Source: Streptomyces spinoverrucosus (GTDB lineage: Bacteria; Actinomycetota; Actinomycetes; Streptomycetales; Streptomycetaceae). From it: a stretch of DNA of 64,000 bases. Positions 16,345 to 26,623 of the stretch are shown here, piece after piece. The stretch spans positions 1 through 64,000 of the forward strand of contig NZ_BJND01000030.1 in NCBI RefSeq assembly GCF_006539505.1, given 5' to 3'. Made by a program: the position numbers and the translations under genes. Position 1 is the stretch's first letter, and the number at the start of each line of letters is the position of its first letter. Below the pieces are notes generated by a model, which did no database searches, was not told the origin of the DNA, and saw only the letters and a program-made list of their open reading frames with translations.

Positions 16345-18147
16345 TCAGCCGCCGTACGCCCCCGAAGCCGTCAGGCGCAGGGCCGTGTCGATCAGGGGGA
16401 CGTGGCTGAAGGCCTGTGGGAAGTTGCCGACCTGGCGTTGCAGGCGCGGGTCCCATTCCTCGGCGAGGAGGCCGAGGTCGTTGCGCAGTGACAGGAGCTT
16501 CTCGAACAGCCGGCGGGCCTCGTCGACGCGGCCGATCATCGCCAGGTCGTCGGCCATCCAGAACGAGCAGGCGAGGAAGGCGCCCTCGTCGCCGGGGAGG
16601 CCGTCGACGCCGGCGTCCTCGCCGGAGGTCGGGTAGCGCAGGATGAAGCCGTCCGGCGTGGACAGCTCGCGCTGGATGGCCTCGATGGTGCCGATGACCC
16701 GCTTGTCGTCCGGCGGCAGGAAGCCCATCTGCGGGATCAGCAGCAGCGAGGCGTCCAGTTCCTTCGAGCCGTAGGACTGCGTGAAGGTGTTGCGCTCCTT
16801 GTCGTAGCCCTTCTCGCACACGTCCCGGTGGATGTCGTCGCGCAGCTCGCGCCAGCGCTCCAGCGGACCGTCCGCGTCGCCGGACTCCAGCAGCTTGATC
16901 GTGCGGTCGACGGCGACCCAGGCCATGACCTTGGAGTGCACGAAGTGGCGGCGCGGACCGCGCACCTCCCAGATGCCCTCGTCCGGCTCCTGCCAGTGGT
17001 CCTCCAGGTAGCGGATCAGCTTGAGCTGGAGCAGTGAGGCGTAGTCGCTGCGGGCCAGGCCGGTCATGTGGGCCAGGTGCAGGGCCTCGGTGACCTCGCC
17101 GTACACGTCGAGCTGGAGCTGGTGGGCGGCGCCGTTGCCGACGCGGACCGGCGCGGAGTTCTCGTACCCGGGCAGCCAGTCCAGCTCGGCCTCGCCCAGC
17201 TCGCGCTCACCGGCGATGCCGTACATGATCTGCAGGTTCTCCGGGTCGCCGGCGACCGCGCGCAGCAGCCACTCGCGCCAGGCGCGGGCCTCCTCGCGGT
17301 AGCCGGTGCGCAGCAGCGAGGACAGGGTGATCGCGGCGTCGCGCAGCCAGGTGTAGCGGTAGTCCCAGTTGCGTACGCCGCCGATCTCCTCCGGGAGGGA
17401 GGTCGTGGGGGCGGCGACGATGCCGCCCGTGGGGGCGTACGTCAGGGCCTTCAGCGTGATCAGCGAGCGGATCACCGCCTCGCGGTACGGGCCGTGGTAC
17501 GTGCAGTGCTCGACCCACTCGCGCCAGAAGTCCTCCGTCGCCTCCAGCGACTGCTCCGGCTCCGGCAGCGGCGGCGGCTGCTTGTGCGAGGGCTGCCAGG
17601 AGATGGTGAACGCGATCCGGTCGCCGGGCGCGACCGTGAAGTCCGCGTACGTGGTCAGCGCCTTGCCGTAGGTCTCGGTGGAGGTGTCGAACCACACCGA
17701 GTCCGGGCCGGCGACGGCCACCGTCCGCCCCTCGTGCTTGTGCACCCACGGCACGATCCGGCCGTACGAGAAACGCATCCGCAGCGCCGACCGCATCGGC
17801 ACCCGGCCCGAGACGCCCTCCACGATCCGGATCAGCTGCGGGGCCCCGTCACGCGGCGGCATGAAGTCGATCACGCGGACCGTGCCGCGCGGGGTGTCCC
17901 ACTCGGATTCCAGGATCAGCGAGTCGCCGCGGTAGCCCCGGCGCGCGGCGGTCGGCGGCTCGGCGTCGGCCGCGTGCGCGGGGCCGATCCGCCAGAAACC
18001 GTGCTCCTCGGTGCCCAGCAGACCGGCGAAGATGGCATGCGAGTCGAAGCGGGGCAGGCACAGCCAGTCGACTGTGCCGTCCCGGCAGACCAGAGCAGCG
18101 GTCTGCATGTCTCCGATGAGTGCGTAGTCTTCGATGCGCCCGGCCAC
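16345..18147 (-). CDS. GH15-family glycoside hydrolase (glucoamylase/trehalase-like)
   Basis: 600 residues from GTG 18147 (VAGRIEDYALIGDMQTAAL), which has a ggag six bases upstream; an in-frame TTG at 18285 would add 46 residues but lacks a ribosome site. N-terminal beta domain (CRDGTVDWLCLPRFDSHAIF) and C-terminal (alpha/alpha)6 barrel with the GH15 hallmarks GGVRNWDYRYTWLRDA and AAHQLQLDVYGEV. The actinobacterial subgroup includes M. tuberculosis trehalase (Rv2402, from memory), so trehalose or alpha-glucan hydrolysis is plausible. Cytoplasmic: no signal peptide. Confidence 0.88.
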   Translation of the reverse strand: MAGRIEDYALIGDMQTAALVCRDGTVDWLCLPRFDSHAIFAGLLGTEEHGFWRIGPAHAADAEPPTAARRGYRGDSLILESEWDTPRGTVRVIDFMPPRDGAPQLIRIVEGVSGRVPMRSALRMRFSYGRIVPWVHKHEGRTVAVAGPDSVWFDTSTETYGKALTTYADFTVAPGDRIAFTISWQPSHKQPPPLPEPEQSLEATEDFWREWVEHCTYHGPYREAVIRSLITLKALTYAPTGGIVAAPTTSLPEEIGGVRNWDYRYTWLRDAAITLSSLLRTGYREEARAWREWLLRAVAGDPENLQIMYGIAGERELGEAELDWLPGYENSAPVRVGNGAAHQLQLDVYGEVTEALHLAHMTGLARSDYASLLQLKLIRYLEDHWQEPDEGIWEVRGPRRHFVHSKVMAWVAVDRTIKLLESGDADGPLERWRELRDDIHRDVCEKGYDKERNTFTQSYGSKELDASLLLIPQMGFLPPDDKRVIGTIEAIQRELSTPDGFILRYPTSGEDAGVDGLPGDEGAFLACSFWMADDLAMIGRVDEARRLFEKLLSLRNDLGLLAEEWDPRLQRQVGNFPQAFSHVPLIDTALRLTASGAYGG

Positions 18148-18649
18148 GTGCAACTCCAGTCGAACGGCCACGTAGCCCCATAGGGGGCTTTCGCTAGTGC
18201 GGTCAAGGGGTGGTTGTAATGCGTCGTTGAGCAGTGAAGTAAAACCGTCGCGCTGCCCTGAGGCAAAACGACCGTCGTCGCTCAACGATCTGACGAGCTC
18301 GTGTTGTTCCGGTGCTTACGGGCTGGGGTGGTGCCGTGTTGCCGGCCGACTCGGCAGCGAGTGTCCGAGCAGGATACGACGCACGTAGATGATCTGCGTG
18401 CCGCTCCCGGCAACGCGCCTGCGCCGAACGAGTGAGCACCGGGTGAGAAACAGGTGAGCGGTACGCATACGTGGCGGGCCGTGCGCGGAGCGTGGGCGGG
18501 CGCCATCGGGCCGCCGCGCTGATACCCTGGTAGCCCGTGGACCGGTGGGCACGAAACCCCCGAACCGCAGCGACGGCACCCCCGGCGACGCCCGGCACGG
18601 CAGCCGCACCGCACCCCCAGACCGAGACCACGGGAGCCTCCTCTTGGCC
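18148..18649. other. Divergent intergenic region GH15 / pyrG
   Basis: About 500 bp between the two divergent starts. No further gene is supported: the frames that remain open lack ribosome sites and normal codon bias. A gataccctggtagccc stretch near 18520-18536 could be a pyrG -10 region, but no good -35 accompanies it. gggag at 18632-18636 is the pyrG ribosome site. Confidence 0.5.
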
Positions 18650-20299
<1,650 letters not shown>

Positions 20300-20318
20300 C
20301 ACACCGGTTGTACGGTGG

Positions 20319-20352
20319 CCGGGGTGCAAATCTTCAAAGGTGAGCACCCCGG
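20319..20352 (+). terminator. Intrinsic terminator after pyrG
   Basis: Arms ccggggtgc (20319-20327) and gcaccccgg (20344-20352) with a 16-base loop, followed by cttgtttgt. Moderate strength; some readthrough into the Nudix gene is possible. Confidence 0.6.
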
Positions 20353-20394
20353 CTTGTTTGTGCACGTCCGGTAGTACGTCTGGAAGGGCAGGGC

Positions 20395-21021
20395 ATGACG
20401 ATCAAGGACACCCGCGAGGAGTGGGAGATCCGGGCCACGGACACCCCCTTCGTGGGCAACAAGACCTCGGTCCGCACGGACGACGTGGTCATGCCCGACG
20501 GCACGGTCGTGCGCCGCGACTACCAGGTCCACCCCGGCTCGGTGGCGGTCCTCGCCCTCGACGACGCCGGCCGGGTGCTGGTGCTGCGCCAGTACCGGCA
20601 CCCGGTGCGCCAGAAGCTGTGGGAGATCCCGGCCGGCCTGCTCGACGTGCCCGGCGAGAACCCGCTGCACGCCGCGCAGCGCGAGCTGTACGAGGAGGCG
20701 CACGTCAAGGCCGAGGACTGGCGGGTGCTGACCGACGTCTACACCACGCCCGGCGGCTGCGACGAGGCCGTGCGCATCTTCCTCGCCCGCGAGCTGTCCG
20801 AGGCCGACGGCGAGCGCTTCGAGGCCGAGCACGAGGAGATCGACCTGGAGCTCGCGCGGGTCCCCCTCCAGGAGCTGGTACGCGGCATCCTGGCCGGTGA
20901 GCTGCACAACAACTGCCTCGTGGTGGGCGTCCTCTCGCTGGTCGCCGCCCAGCAGGGCGACGGGCTCGACGCGCTGCGCCCCGCTCAGGCGCCGTGGCCG
21001 GCGCGTCCCTTCGAGATCTAG
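20395..21021 (+). CDS. Nudix hydrolase, ADP-ribose pyrophosphatase type
   Basis: 208 residues. N-terminal beta region (DDVVMPDGTVVRRDYQVHPGSVAVLAL) then EIPAGLLDVPGENPLHAAQRELYEEAH, the Nudix box with one extra residue between Gly and Glu, as usual in actinobacterial ADPR pyrophosphatases. RQYRHPVRQKLWE upstream of the box is the typical ADPRase block. It probably cleaves ADP-ribose to AMP and ribose-5-phosphate. The pyrG-Nudix pair is conserved in mycobacteria (Rv1699-Rv1700). Confidence 0.92.
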   Translation: MTIKDTREEWEIRATDTPFVGNKTSVRTDDVVMPDGTVVRRDYQVHPGSVAVLALDDAGRVLVLRQYRHPVRQKLWEIPAGLLDVPGENPLHAAQRELYEEAHVKAEDWRVLTDVYTTPGGCDEAVRIFLARELSEADGERFEAEHEEIDLELARVPLQELVRGILAGELHNNCLVVGVLSLVAAQQGDGLDALRPAQAPWPARPFEI

Positions 21022-21194
21022 CCGCCGTATGCCGCACCCCACGTGCTGCGGTGTGACGATCGCCTGATCCGATCGGGGGACGTGCCCGCCGTGCTCCGCA
21101 TGGTTCGTCGCAGAGCGTGAACTAGGCTCTTGAAACGCCCGAACCCGGAGTCCCGGCGGGTCTTTGCGCGTGCGGTTGGACGGGAGTGTGGCCC

Positions 21195-23258
21195 GTGGCG
21201 GATCAGGCGGTGGAGCCAGACGGCGTGCAGGTGTCGGTCACCTCCGCGCAGAGCCAGTTCCTGGGCCGCACACGGGAGTTGAAGGAACTGCGCGCCGACA
21301 TCGAGCGTGCGGGACTGGACACCCTCTCCGGCCGCAAGGCCCCCCGCGCGCGCGTGCTGCTGATCGCGGGCCGACCGGGCTCCGGCCGTACGGCCCTCGC
21401 CGAGGAGCTGGTACGACAGGTCGCTCGCCGTTATCCCGACGGGGTGCTGCGCGCCCGGCTCAGCGAGCCCGACGGCACCCCCGTGCCGATGACCCGCACC
21501 GCGGGCGACCTGCTCACCGCCCTGGGCCTGCCGACCCCGCCCGGCGCCGCCGAGGACGACCTCACGGCGGCGCTCCGCGAGGGCCTGACCGGCCGCCGGG
21601 TCCTGCTCCTGCTGGACGACGCGGCCGACGCCGAGCAGGTCGACGCTCTGCTGCCGGACGCCCCGGACTGCCTGGTCGTCGCCGTCGCCCAGGGCCCGCT
21701 GACCGGCATCTCCGACGTCCGCCCGTGCACCCTCGGGGGCCTCGACACCAAGTCCGCCGTCGAGCTGCTGTCCCGGCACACCGGCTCCGTCCGGATCACC
21801 GTCGACCCGCGGGCGGCGGAGGGACTCGTCGAGGCGTGCCAGGCTCAGCCGGCCGCGTTGATGATGGCCGGCGGCTGGCTCGCCGCCCGCCCGCAGGCGG
21901 CCGTCGCCGACCTCACCAAGCACCTGCACTCCCAGGGCGACGACGGCACAGCGCTCAGCCGGGTCTTCCGGCTGGCCTACGCCGCGCTGCCCGGCTCCGC
22001 CGCCCGGATCCTGCGCCTGCTCTCCCTCGCCCCCGCCGGCCGCGTCGACCCGCACACCGCCTCCGCGCTCGCCGGCTGCTCGGTCAACGGCGCCCGGCAC
22101 ACCCTGGAGGACTTCGTCGCCCTGGGCCTGCTGCGCAGAAGCGGCTCGCCGCTGGCGGAGTACGAGGTGCCCGGCTGTCTGCACCCGCTGCTGCGTGCCG
22201 TCACCGAGGCCGAGGACCGTCCCGGCGAGCTGCAGCTGGCCCGCGCCCGGATGCTGGAGCGTACGGTACGGCTGCTGCAGTCCTGCCGGGCGATCACCGA
22301 GACCGACAACCCGCAGGCCCGCGAGAAGCTGGCCGGCACCCCGCGCGCCCTGCGCTTTCCCACTCCCCGGGCGGCGGCCGACTGGCTGCGCCTGCGCCGC
22401 CCGGCCCTGCTCGCCTCGGCCCGGCTCGCGGTCGCCGACGGGGAGCTGGACACGCTGGCCCGGCGGCTGATGTCCCAGTTGGTGCGGGCGATGGTGGCCC
22501 ACTTCGGGATGCAGGCCGCCGCCCCCGACCTGTACGGCATCCACCGGCTCGTCCTCGACGTGGCCGAGCGCCGGGACCTGCCCAGGGAGCAGGCGGCGGC
22601 GCTGCTGAATCTGGGCGATCTGGACGCCAGTACCGGCCGGACGGCCGACGCTCTGGTCCGTTACCGGGCCGCGCTGGACGCCGGACGCCGGGCGAACGAC
22701 CCGTATGCGACCGGTCGCGCGATGGAATCCGTAGGGGGCGCGCACCAGGAGCTCGGGGATCACGACCGGGCCGCCGACTGGTTCGGCCGGGCCCTGGCCG
22801 AGCGGCTGGCCCGCGGGGAGCGCGAGGAGGCCGCCCGGCTGTACGGCCGGATCGCGACCGCGCACACCTACGCGGGTCACTACGGCGAGGCGCAGCGCAA
22901 CTGGCGGGCCGCCACCGCCGGGTACCGCAAGCTGGGCGATGTGGCCGCCCACGCCCGGGCGTTGAGCGAGCTGGCGCGGGTCCAGGAGTACGCGGGGCGG
23001 CCCGAGGAGTCGTTGCGTACCTGCCAGGAAGCCGTGGAGTGGGCGCGGCGCGCGGAGGACGTGCGCCTGCTGGCCGCGCTGCATCTGCGGCTGGCCGACA
23101 CGTTGGAGCGTCTCGGTGATCCCACGGCCGCCCTGCTGCACCGCAGCGCCGCCGAGCGCATGCTGGGGGAGGAGATCCAGGAGGACGAAACGCCAGATCC
23201 AGCCACGGAACAAGACGCTAACGCCTGCGAAATCCGTAGTACATCCGCAGAAGATTGA
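21195..23258 (+). CDS. STAND-like ATPase with C-terminal TPRs, no DNA-binding domain
   Basis: About 687 residues from GTG 21195 (8 bases after gggag; GTG 21186 is possible). Residues 20-110 resemble the NB-ARC/AAA ATPase of AfsR-type regulators: QFLGRTRELKELRADI, a P-loop GRPGSGRT at 59-66 where the invariant Lys is Arg65, and Walker B RRVLLLLDDAAD. A winged-helix-like middle (ALPGSAARILRLLSLAP) is followed by TPRs (ALLNLGDLDASTGRTADALVRYRAAL onwards) and a short acidic tail. Unlike AfsR it has no SARP or HTH, so it may act through protein partners. Divergence from neighbours in function suggests an independent regulatory role. Confidence 0.8.
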   Translation: MADQAVEPDGVQVSVTSAQSQFLGRTRELKELRADIERAGLDTLSGRKAPRARVLLIAGRPGSGRTALAEELVRQVARRYPDGVLRARLSEPDGTPVPMTRTAGDLLTALGLPTPPGAAEDDLTAALREGLTGRRVLLLLDDAADAEQVDALLPDAPDCLVVAVAQGPLTGISDVRPCTLGGLDTKSAVELLSRHTGSVRITVDPRAAEGLVEACQAQPAALMMAGGWLAARPQAAVADLTKHLHSQGDDGTALSRVFRLAYAALPGSAARILRLLSLAPAGRVDPHTASALAGCSVNGARHTLEDFVALGLLRRSGSPLAEYEVPGCLHPLLRAVTEAEDRPGELQLARARMLERTVRLLQSCRAITETDNPQAREKLAGTPRALRFPTPRAAADWLRLRRPALLASARLAVADGELDTLARRLMSQLVRAMVAHFGMQAAAPDLYGIHRLVLDVAERRDLPREQAAALLNLGDLDASTGRTADALVRYRAALDAGRRANDPYATGRAMESVGGAHQELGDHDRAADWFGRALAERLARGEREEAARLYGRIATAHTYAGHYGEAQRNWRAATAGYRKLGDVAAHARALSELARVQEYAGRPEESLRTCQEAVEWARRAEDVRLLAALHLRLADTLERLGDPTAALLHRSAAERMLGEEIQEDETPDPATEQDANACEIRSTSAED

Positions 23259-23271
23259 TGCAATGAAAGGC

Positions 23272-23299
23272 TAGACAGCGGGAACGCCTTCATTAGACT
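23272..23299 (+). promoter_or_regulatory. Candidate promoter of ald
   Basis: tagaca (23272-23277), 16-base spacer, tagact (23294-23299): a plausible -35/-10 pair for the major sigma factor, giving a leader of roughly 85 bases before the ald start. Sequence match only. Confidence 0.4.
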
Positions 23300-23389
23300 G
23301 GCTCTGCCGCACGTTCTCCTGCGGTGTCTCCCGGTGTGCCCCGTGCATCCGGGTATGTCGCGTAATACACCCCCTCTGAGCCAAGGACC

Positions 23390-24514
23390 GTGATCGACGT
23401 GAAGGTCGGCATCCCCCGCGAGGTCAAGAACAACGAGTTCCGGGTGGCCATCACCCCCGCCGGCGTGCACGAGCTGGTGCGCAACGGCCACCAGGTCGTC
23501 ATCGAGCGCGGCGCCGGTCTCGGCTCCTCGATCACGGACGCCGAGTACGTGGCCGCCGGCGCGCAGATCCTGGAGACGGCCGACGAGGTGTGGGCCTCTG
23601 CCGACCTGCTGCTGAAGGTGAAGGAGCCCATCGCCGAGGAGTACCACCGCCTCCGCAAGGACCAGACGCTCTTCACCTACCTGCACCTGGCTGCCTCCAA
23701 GGAGTGCACGGACGCCCTGCTGGAGTCCGGCACCACCGCCATCGCCTACGAGACCGTCGAGCTGCCCAGCCGCGCGCTGCCGCTGCTCGCCCCGATGTCC
23801 GAGGTCGCGGGCCGCCTCGCCCCGCAGGTCGGCGCCTACCACCTGATGCGCGCGGCCGGCGGCCGTGGTGTGCTGCCGGGCGGTGTGCCGGGCGTGACCC
23901 CGGCCAAGGCCGTCGTCATCGGCGGGGGCGTCTCCGGCTGGAACGCCACCCAGATCGCCGTCGGCATGGGCTTCGAGGTGACCCTGCTGGACCGCGACAT
24001 CAACAAGCTGCGCGAGGCCGACCGGATCTTCGGTACCAAGGTCAAGGCGATCATGTCCAACTCCTTCGAGCTGGAGAAGGCCGTCCTCGACGCCGACCTC
24101 GTCATCGGCGCGGTGCTCATCCCCGGCGCCAAGGCCCCGAAGCTCGTCACCAACGAGCTGGTCTCCCGGATGAAGCCGGGAAGTGTCCTTGTCGACATCG
24201 CGATCGACCAGGGCGGCTGCTTCGAGGACTCCCGCCCCACCACGCACGCCGAGCCGACCTTCCGGGTCCACGAGTCGGTCTTCTACTGCGTCGCCAACAT
24301 GCCCGGCGCGGTGCCGAACACCTCCACGAACGCCCTCACCAACGCCACGCTCCCCTACATCGTGGAGCTGGCCAACCGCGGCTGGGTCGAGGCACTGCGC
24401 CGTGACCCGGCACTGGCCAAGGGCCTCAACACGCATGACGGCAAGGTGGTTTACCGCCAGGTCGCCGAGGCGCACGGGCTGGACCACGTGGAGCTTGAGT
24501 CCCTGCTCGGCTGA
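23390..24514 (+). CDS. ald: Alanine dehydrogenase
   Basis: 374 residues from GTG 23390; GTG 23399 (VKVGIPREVK) is an equally possible start. The protein is near-textbook for the family: VGIPREVKNNEFRVAITPAGV at the N-terminus, LAASKECTDALL, then the Rossmann block AVVIGGGVSGWNATQIAVGMGFEVTLLDRD and GSVLVDIAIDQGGCFE. It interconverts L-alanine and pyruvate with NAD/NADH and ammonia. Monocistronic, with its own promoter candidate and a strong terminator. Confidence 0.96.
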   Translation: MIDVKVGIPREVKNNEFRVAITPAGVHELVRNGHQVVIERGAGLGSSITDAEYVAAGAQILETADEVWASADLLLKVKEPIAEEYHRLRKDQTLFTYLHLAASKECTDALLESGTTAIAYETVELPSRALPLLAPMSEVAGRLAPQVGAYHLMRAAGGRGVLPGGVPGVTPAKAVVIGGGVSGWNATQIAVGMGFEVTLLDRDINKLREADRIFGTKVKAIMSNSFELEKAVLDADLVIGAVLIPGAKAPKLVTNELVSRMKPGSVLVDIAIDQGGCFEDSRPTTHAEPTFRVHESVFYCVANMPGAVPNTSTNALTNATLPYIVELANRGWVEALRRDPALAKGLNTHDGKVVYRQVAEAHGLDHVELESLLG

Positions 24515-24579
24515 GTCGCTCGGCTAAGTCACCTTTTCGTAAAGGCGATACGTCAACATCGGTCGTCAACCGCCAGCAC

Positions 24580-24612
24580 CCGGCCGGACCTTGCCCGACA
24601 AGGTCCGGCCGG
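24580..24612 (+). terminator. Intrinsic terminator after ald
   Basis: Perfect 13-bp stem ccggccggacctt (24580-24592) / aaggtccggccgg (24600-24612) with a 7-base loop. Lacks a strong T run but is very stable. Confidence 0.8.
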
Positions 24613-24872
24613 ATGTGTGTATGGTCACTTTGCGACGCTCGGTCAACTCGCCTCGAACGTAACCCTTGAACCGATTCGCACACCGGTGAAACCTGCCGTG
24701 CGACGGTCGTACGCCCTTGACAGAGGGATGTTTCATTGCCGACACATCCTGCCGGGTCCGGCGGATTGTGTTGCTGCGGACGCCCGACACGCCATAGAGT
24801 CGCCAAACGTCGGCATGGTGCCACGCTGACCTGTCTAGAAGTTTCCTGGTCACCAAGGAGGTAAGACGACTT
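24613..24872 (+). other. Upstream region of the parA-scpAB operon
   Basis: 260 bp with lower G+C than the surroundings and no supported gene. It holds ttgaca at 24717-24722 without a clear partner and ttgctg-18 bp-tagagt (24771-24800) as a weak promoter candidate. A strong Shine-Dalgarno aaggagg (24855-24861) precedes the parA GTG. Confidence 0.5.
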
Positions 24873-26051
24873 GTGAATGAGTCGACATTTTCTCCCGGGG
24901 GTGGTCAACCAGGAAGCCCTGCGCGGGGCCAGGCTCCCGCGGGGTTCGAGGCTGTCGGCTCCGTCGCGGTGCGCACCTTCGCAGCCCACCAGAGTCACCA
25001 CAAGTCAGGGGTGACTCAGCCAGCACACCAGAGCATGGATGGCCATCACGTGAACGCCATGGCCGGCGACGGAAGTGGCGCGCCCCACAACCACTTCGCC
25101 GACTACGAGGAAATGCCCGACGGGCACTTCTACGACCCGGACGCCGAGTACGAGCCCGACCCGGAGTACGCGGCCACCCTCGCGCCCGACGCGGCCCGCC
25201 AGCGCCGTGAGCGCATCGGCCCGACCGGGCGCCCGCTGCCGTACTTCCCGATCCCGGGCCCGCTGACCGATCACGGGCCCGCGACGATCATCGCGATGTG
25301 CAACCAGAAGGGCGGCGTCGGCAAGACGACGTCCACCATCAATCTGGGTGCCGCGCTCGCGGAGTACGGACGCCGGGTGCTGCTCGTGGACTTCGACCCG
25401 CAGGGCGCGCTGTCGGTCGGTCTCGGCGTCAACCCGATGGAGCTCGACCTCACCGTCTACAACCTGCTCATGGAGCGGGGCCTGGCGGCCGACGAGGTGC
25501 TGCTGAAGACCGCGGTCCCCAACATGGACCTGCTGCCCAGCAACATCGACCTGTCGGCGGCCGAGGTCCAGCTGGTCTCCGAGGTGGCCCGCGAGTCCTC
25601 GCTGCAGCGGGCGCTGAAGCCGCTGCTGCCGGACTACGACTACATCGTGATCGACTGTCAGCCCTCGCTCGGCCTGCTCACCGTGAACGCCCTGACGGCC
25701 GCTCATAAGGTGATCGTGCCGCTGGAGTGCGAGTTCTTCGCCCTGCGTGGTGTGGCACTGCTGACGGAGACCATCGAGAAGGTCCAGGAGCGGCTCAACC
25801 CGGAGCTGGAGCTCGACGGCATCCTCGCCACCATGTACGACTCGCGCACGGTGCACAGCCGTGAGGTGCTCGCGCGTGTCGTCGAGGCGTTCGACGACCA
25901 CGTCTACCACACGGTCATCGGGCGCACGGTCCGCTTCCCGGAGACCACGGTCGCCGGTGAGCCGATCACCACGTACGCCTCCAACTCCGTCGGTGCCGCC
26001 GCCTACCGCCAGCTCGCCAGGGAGGTGCTCGCCCGGTGTCACGCCGAGTGA
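24873..26051 (+). CDS. ParA-family ATPase of the scpAB operon
   Basis: 392 residues, GTG start after aaggagg. The first ~135 residues are an unusual extension: Ser/His/Gly-rich, then acidic and tyrosine-rich (YEEMPDGHFYDPDAEYEPDPEY). The ParA core follows: deviant Walker A KGGVGKT at 146-152, LLVDFDPQGALSVGLG, IDCQPSLGLLTVNAL and PLECEFFALRGVALL. ParA-like proteins move cargo over the nucleoid by ATP-dependent DNA binding. The partner may be the RHH protein encoded immediately downstream (overlapping genes) rather than ParB, as no parB or parS is seen here. Confidence 0.92.
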   Translation: MNESTFSPGGGQPGSPARGQAPAGFEAVGSVAVRTFAAHQSHHKSGVTQPAHQSMDGHHVNAMAGDGSGAPHNHFADYEEMPDGHFYDPDAEYEPDPEYAATLAPDAARQRRERIGPTGRPLPYFPIPGPLTDHGPATIIAMCNQKGGVGKTTSTINLGAALAEYGRRVLLVDFDPQGALSVGLGVNPMELDLTVYNLLMERGLAADEVLLKTAVPNMDLLPSNIDLSAAEVQLVSEVARESSLQRALKPLLPDYDYIVIDCQPSLGLLTVNALTAAHKVIVPLECEFFALRGVALLTETIEKVQERLNPELELDGILATMYDSRTVHSREVLARVVEAFDDHVYHTVIGRTVRFPETTVAGEPITTYASNSVGAAAYRQLAREVLARCHAE

Positions 26052-26605
26052 GTCTGCCGGGGGCCGACGAACTGTTCCGTACGACAGGGGGAATGGCGCT
26101 CCAGGCATCCACTCCCCGGCGGGGCGCCAACGGCGAGGCCCGGGTGCCGCCCCCTGCGGGGGAGGGCGACGCCGCGGCCGCCGGCACGGAGGACGCGCCG
26201 CAGGCCGTGCCCGCGCAGGGCGGGGACGGCGACGGCGCGGAGCATGTCGCGGCCGACGCGGAGCCCGCCGACACCGAGTCGCGCAGCCGGGGCGCGGAGC
26301 GCTCCTCGCGGAGCCAGGGTCAGACGGCGGCGCAGGAAGGTTCTGCCGCGGCGGCGCCGCGCAAGCGCGGACGGGCGGCCACGCGGCGGCCCAGTGGGCG
26401 TGAGCGGCACGACGAGAAGATCACGGTGTACGTTTCCGCCGAGGAGCTCATGGATCTGGAGCACGCGCGACTCGTGCTCCGGGGCGAGCACGGGCTGGCC
26501 GTCGACCGGGGGCGGATCGTGCGCGAGGCGGTCGCCGTGGTGCTGGCCGACCTGGAGTCCCGGGGAGACGCCAGCATCCTCGTACGACGGCTCCGTGGAC
26601 GGTAG
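26036..26605 (+). CDS. Disordered protein with C-terminal ribbon-helix-helix-like domain
   Basis: 189 residues from GTG 26036 (10 bases after gggagg); GTG 26048, overlapping the parA stop as GTGA, is an alternative. Residues 1-105 are Ala/Gly/Glu/Ser-rich and look disordered, 108-123 are very basic (PRKRGRAATRRPSGRE), and 127-175 (EKITVYVSAEELMDLEHARL then VDRGRIVREAVAVVLADLE) have the beta strand plus two helices expected of an RHH DNA-binding domain. Position between parA and scpA is conserved in streptomycetes as far as I recall. A DNA-binding cargo/adaptor for ParA is inference. Confidence 0.75.
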   Translation: MSRRVSLPGADELFRTTGGMALQASTPRRGANGEARVPPPAGEGDAAAAGTEDAPQAVPAQGGDGDGAEHVAADAEPADTESRSRGAERSSRSQGQTAAQEGSAAAAPRKRGRAATRRPSGRERHDEKITVYVSAEELMDLEHARLVLRGEHGLAVDRGRIVREAVAVVLADLESRGDASILVRRLRGR

Positions 26606-26623
26606 CGATAGCCTGCGGGGGCT

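Noticed and set aside
18148-18285. A 46-residue N-terminal extension of the GH15 protein
   Set aside because: It would start at TTG without a ribosome site, while GTG 18147 has a good one and matches the normal family start.
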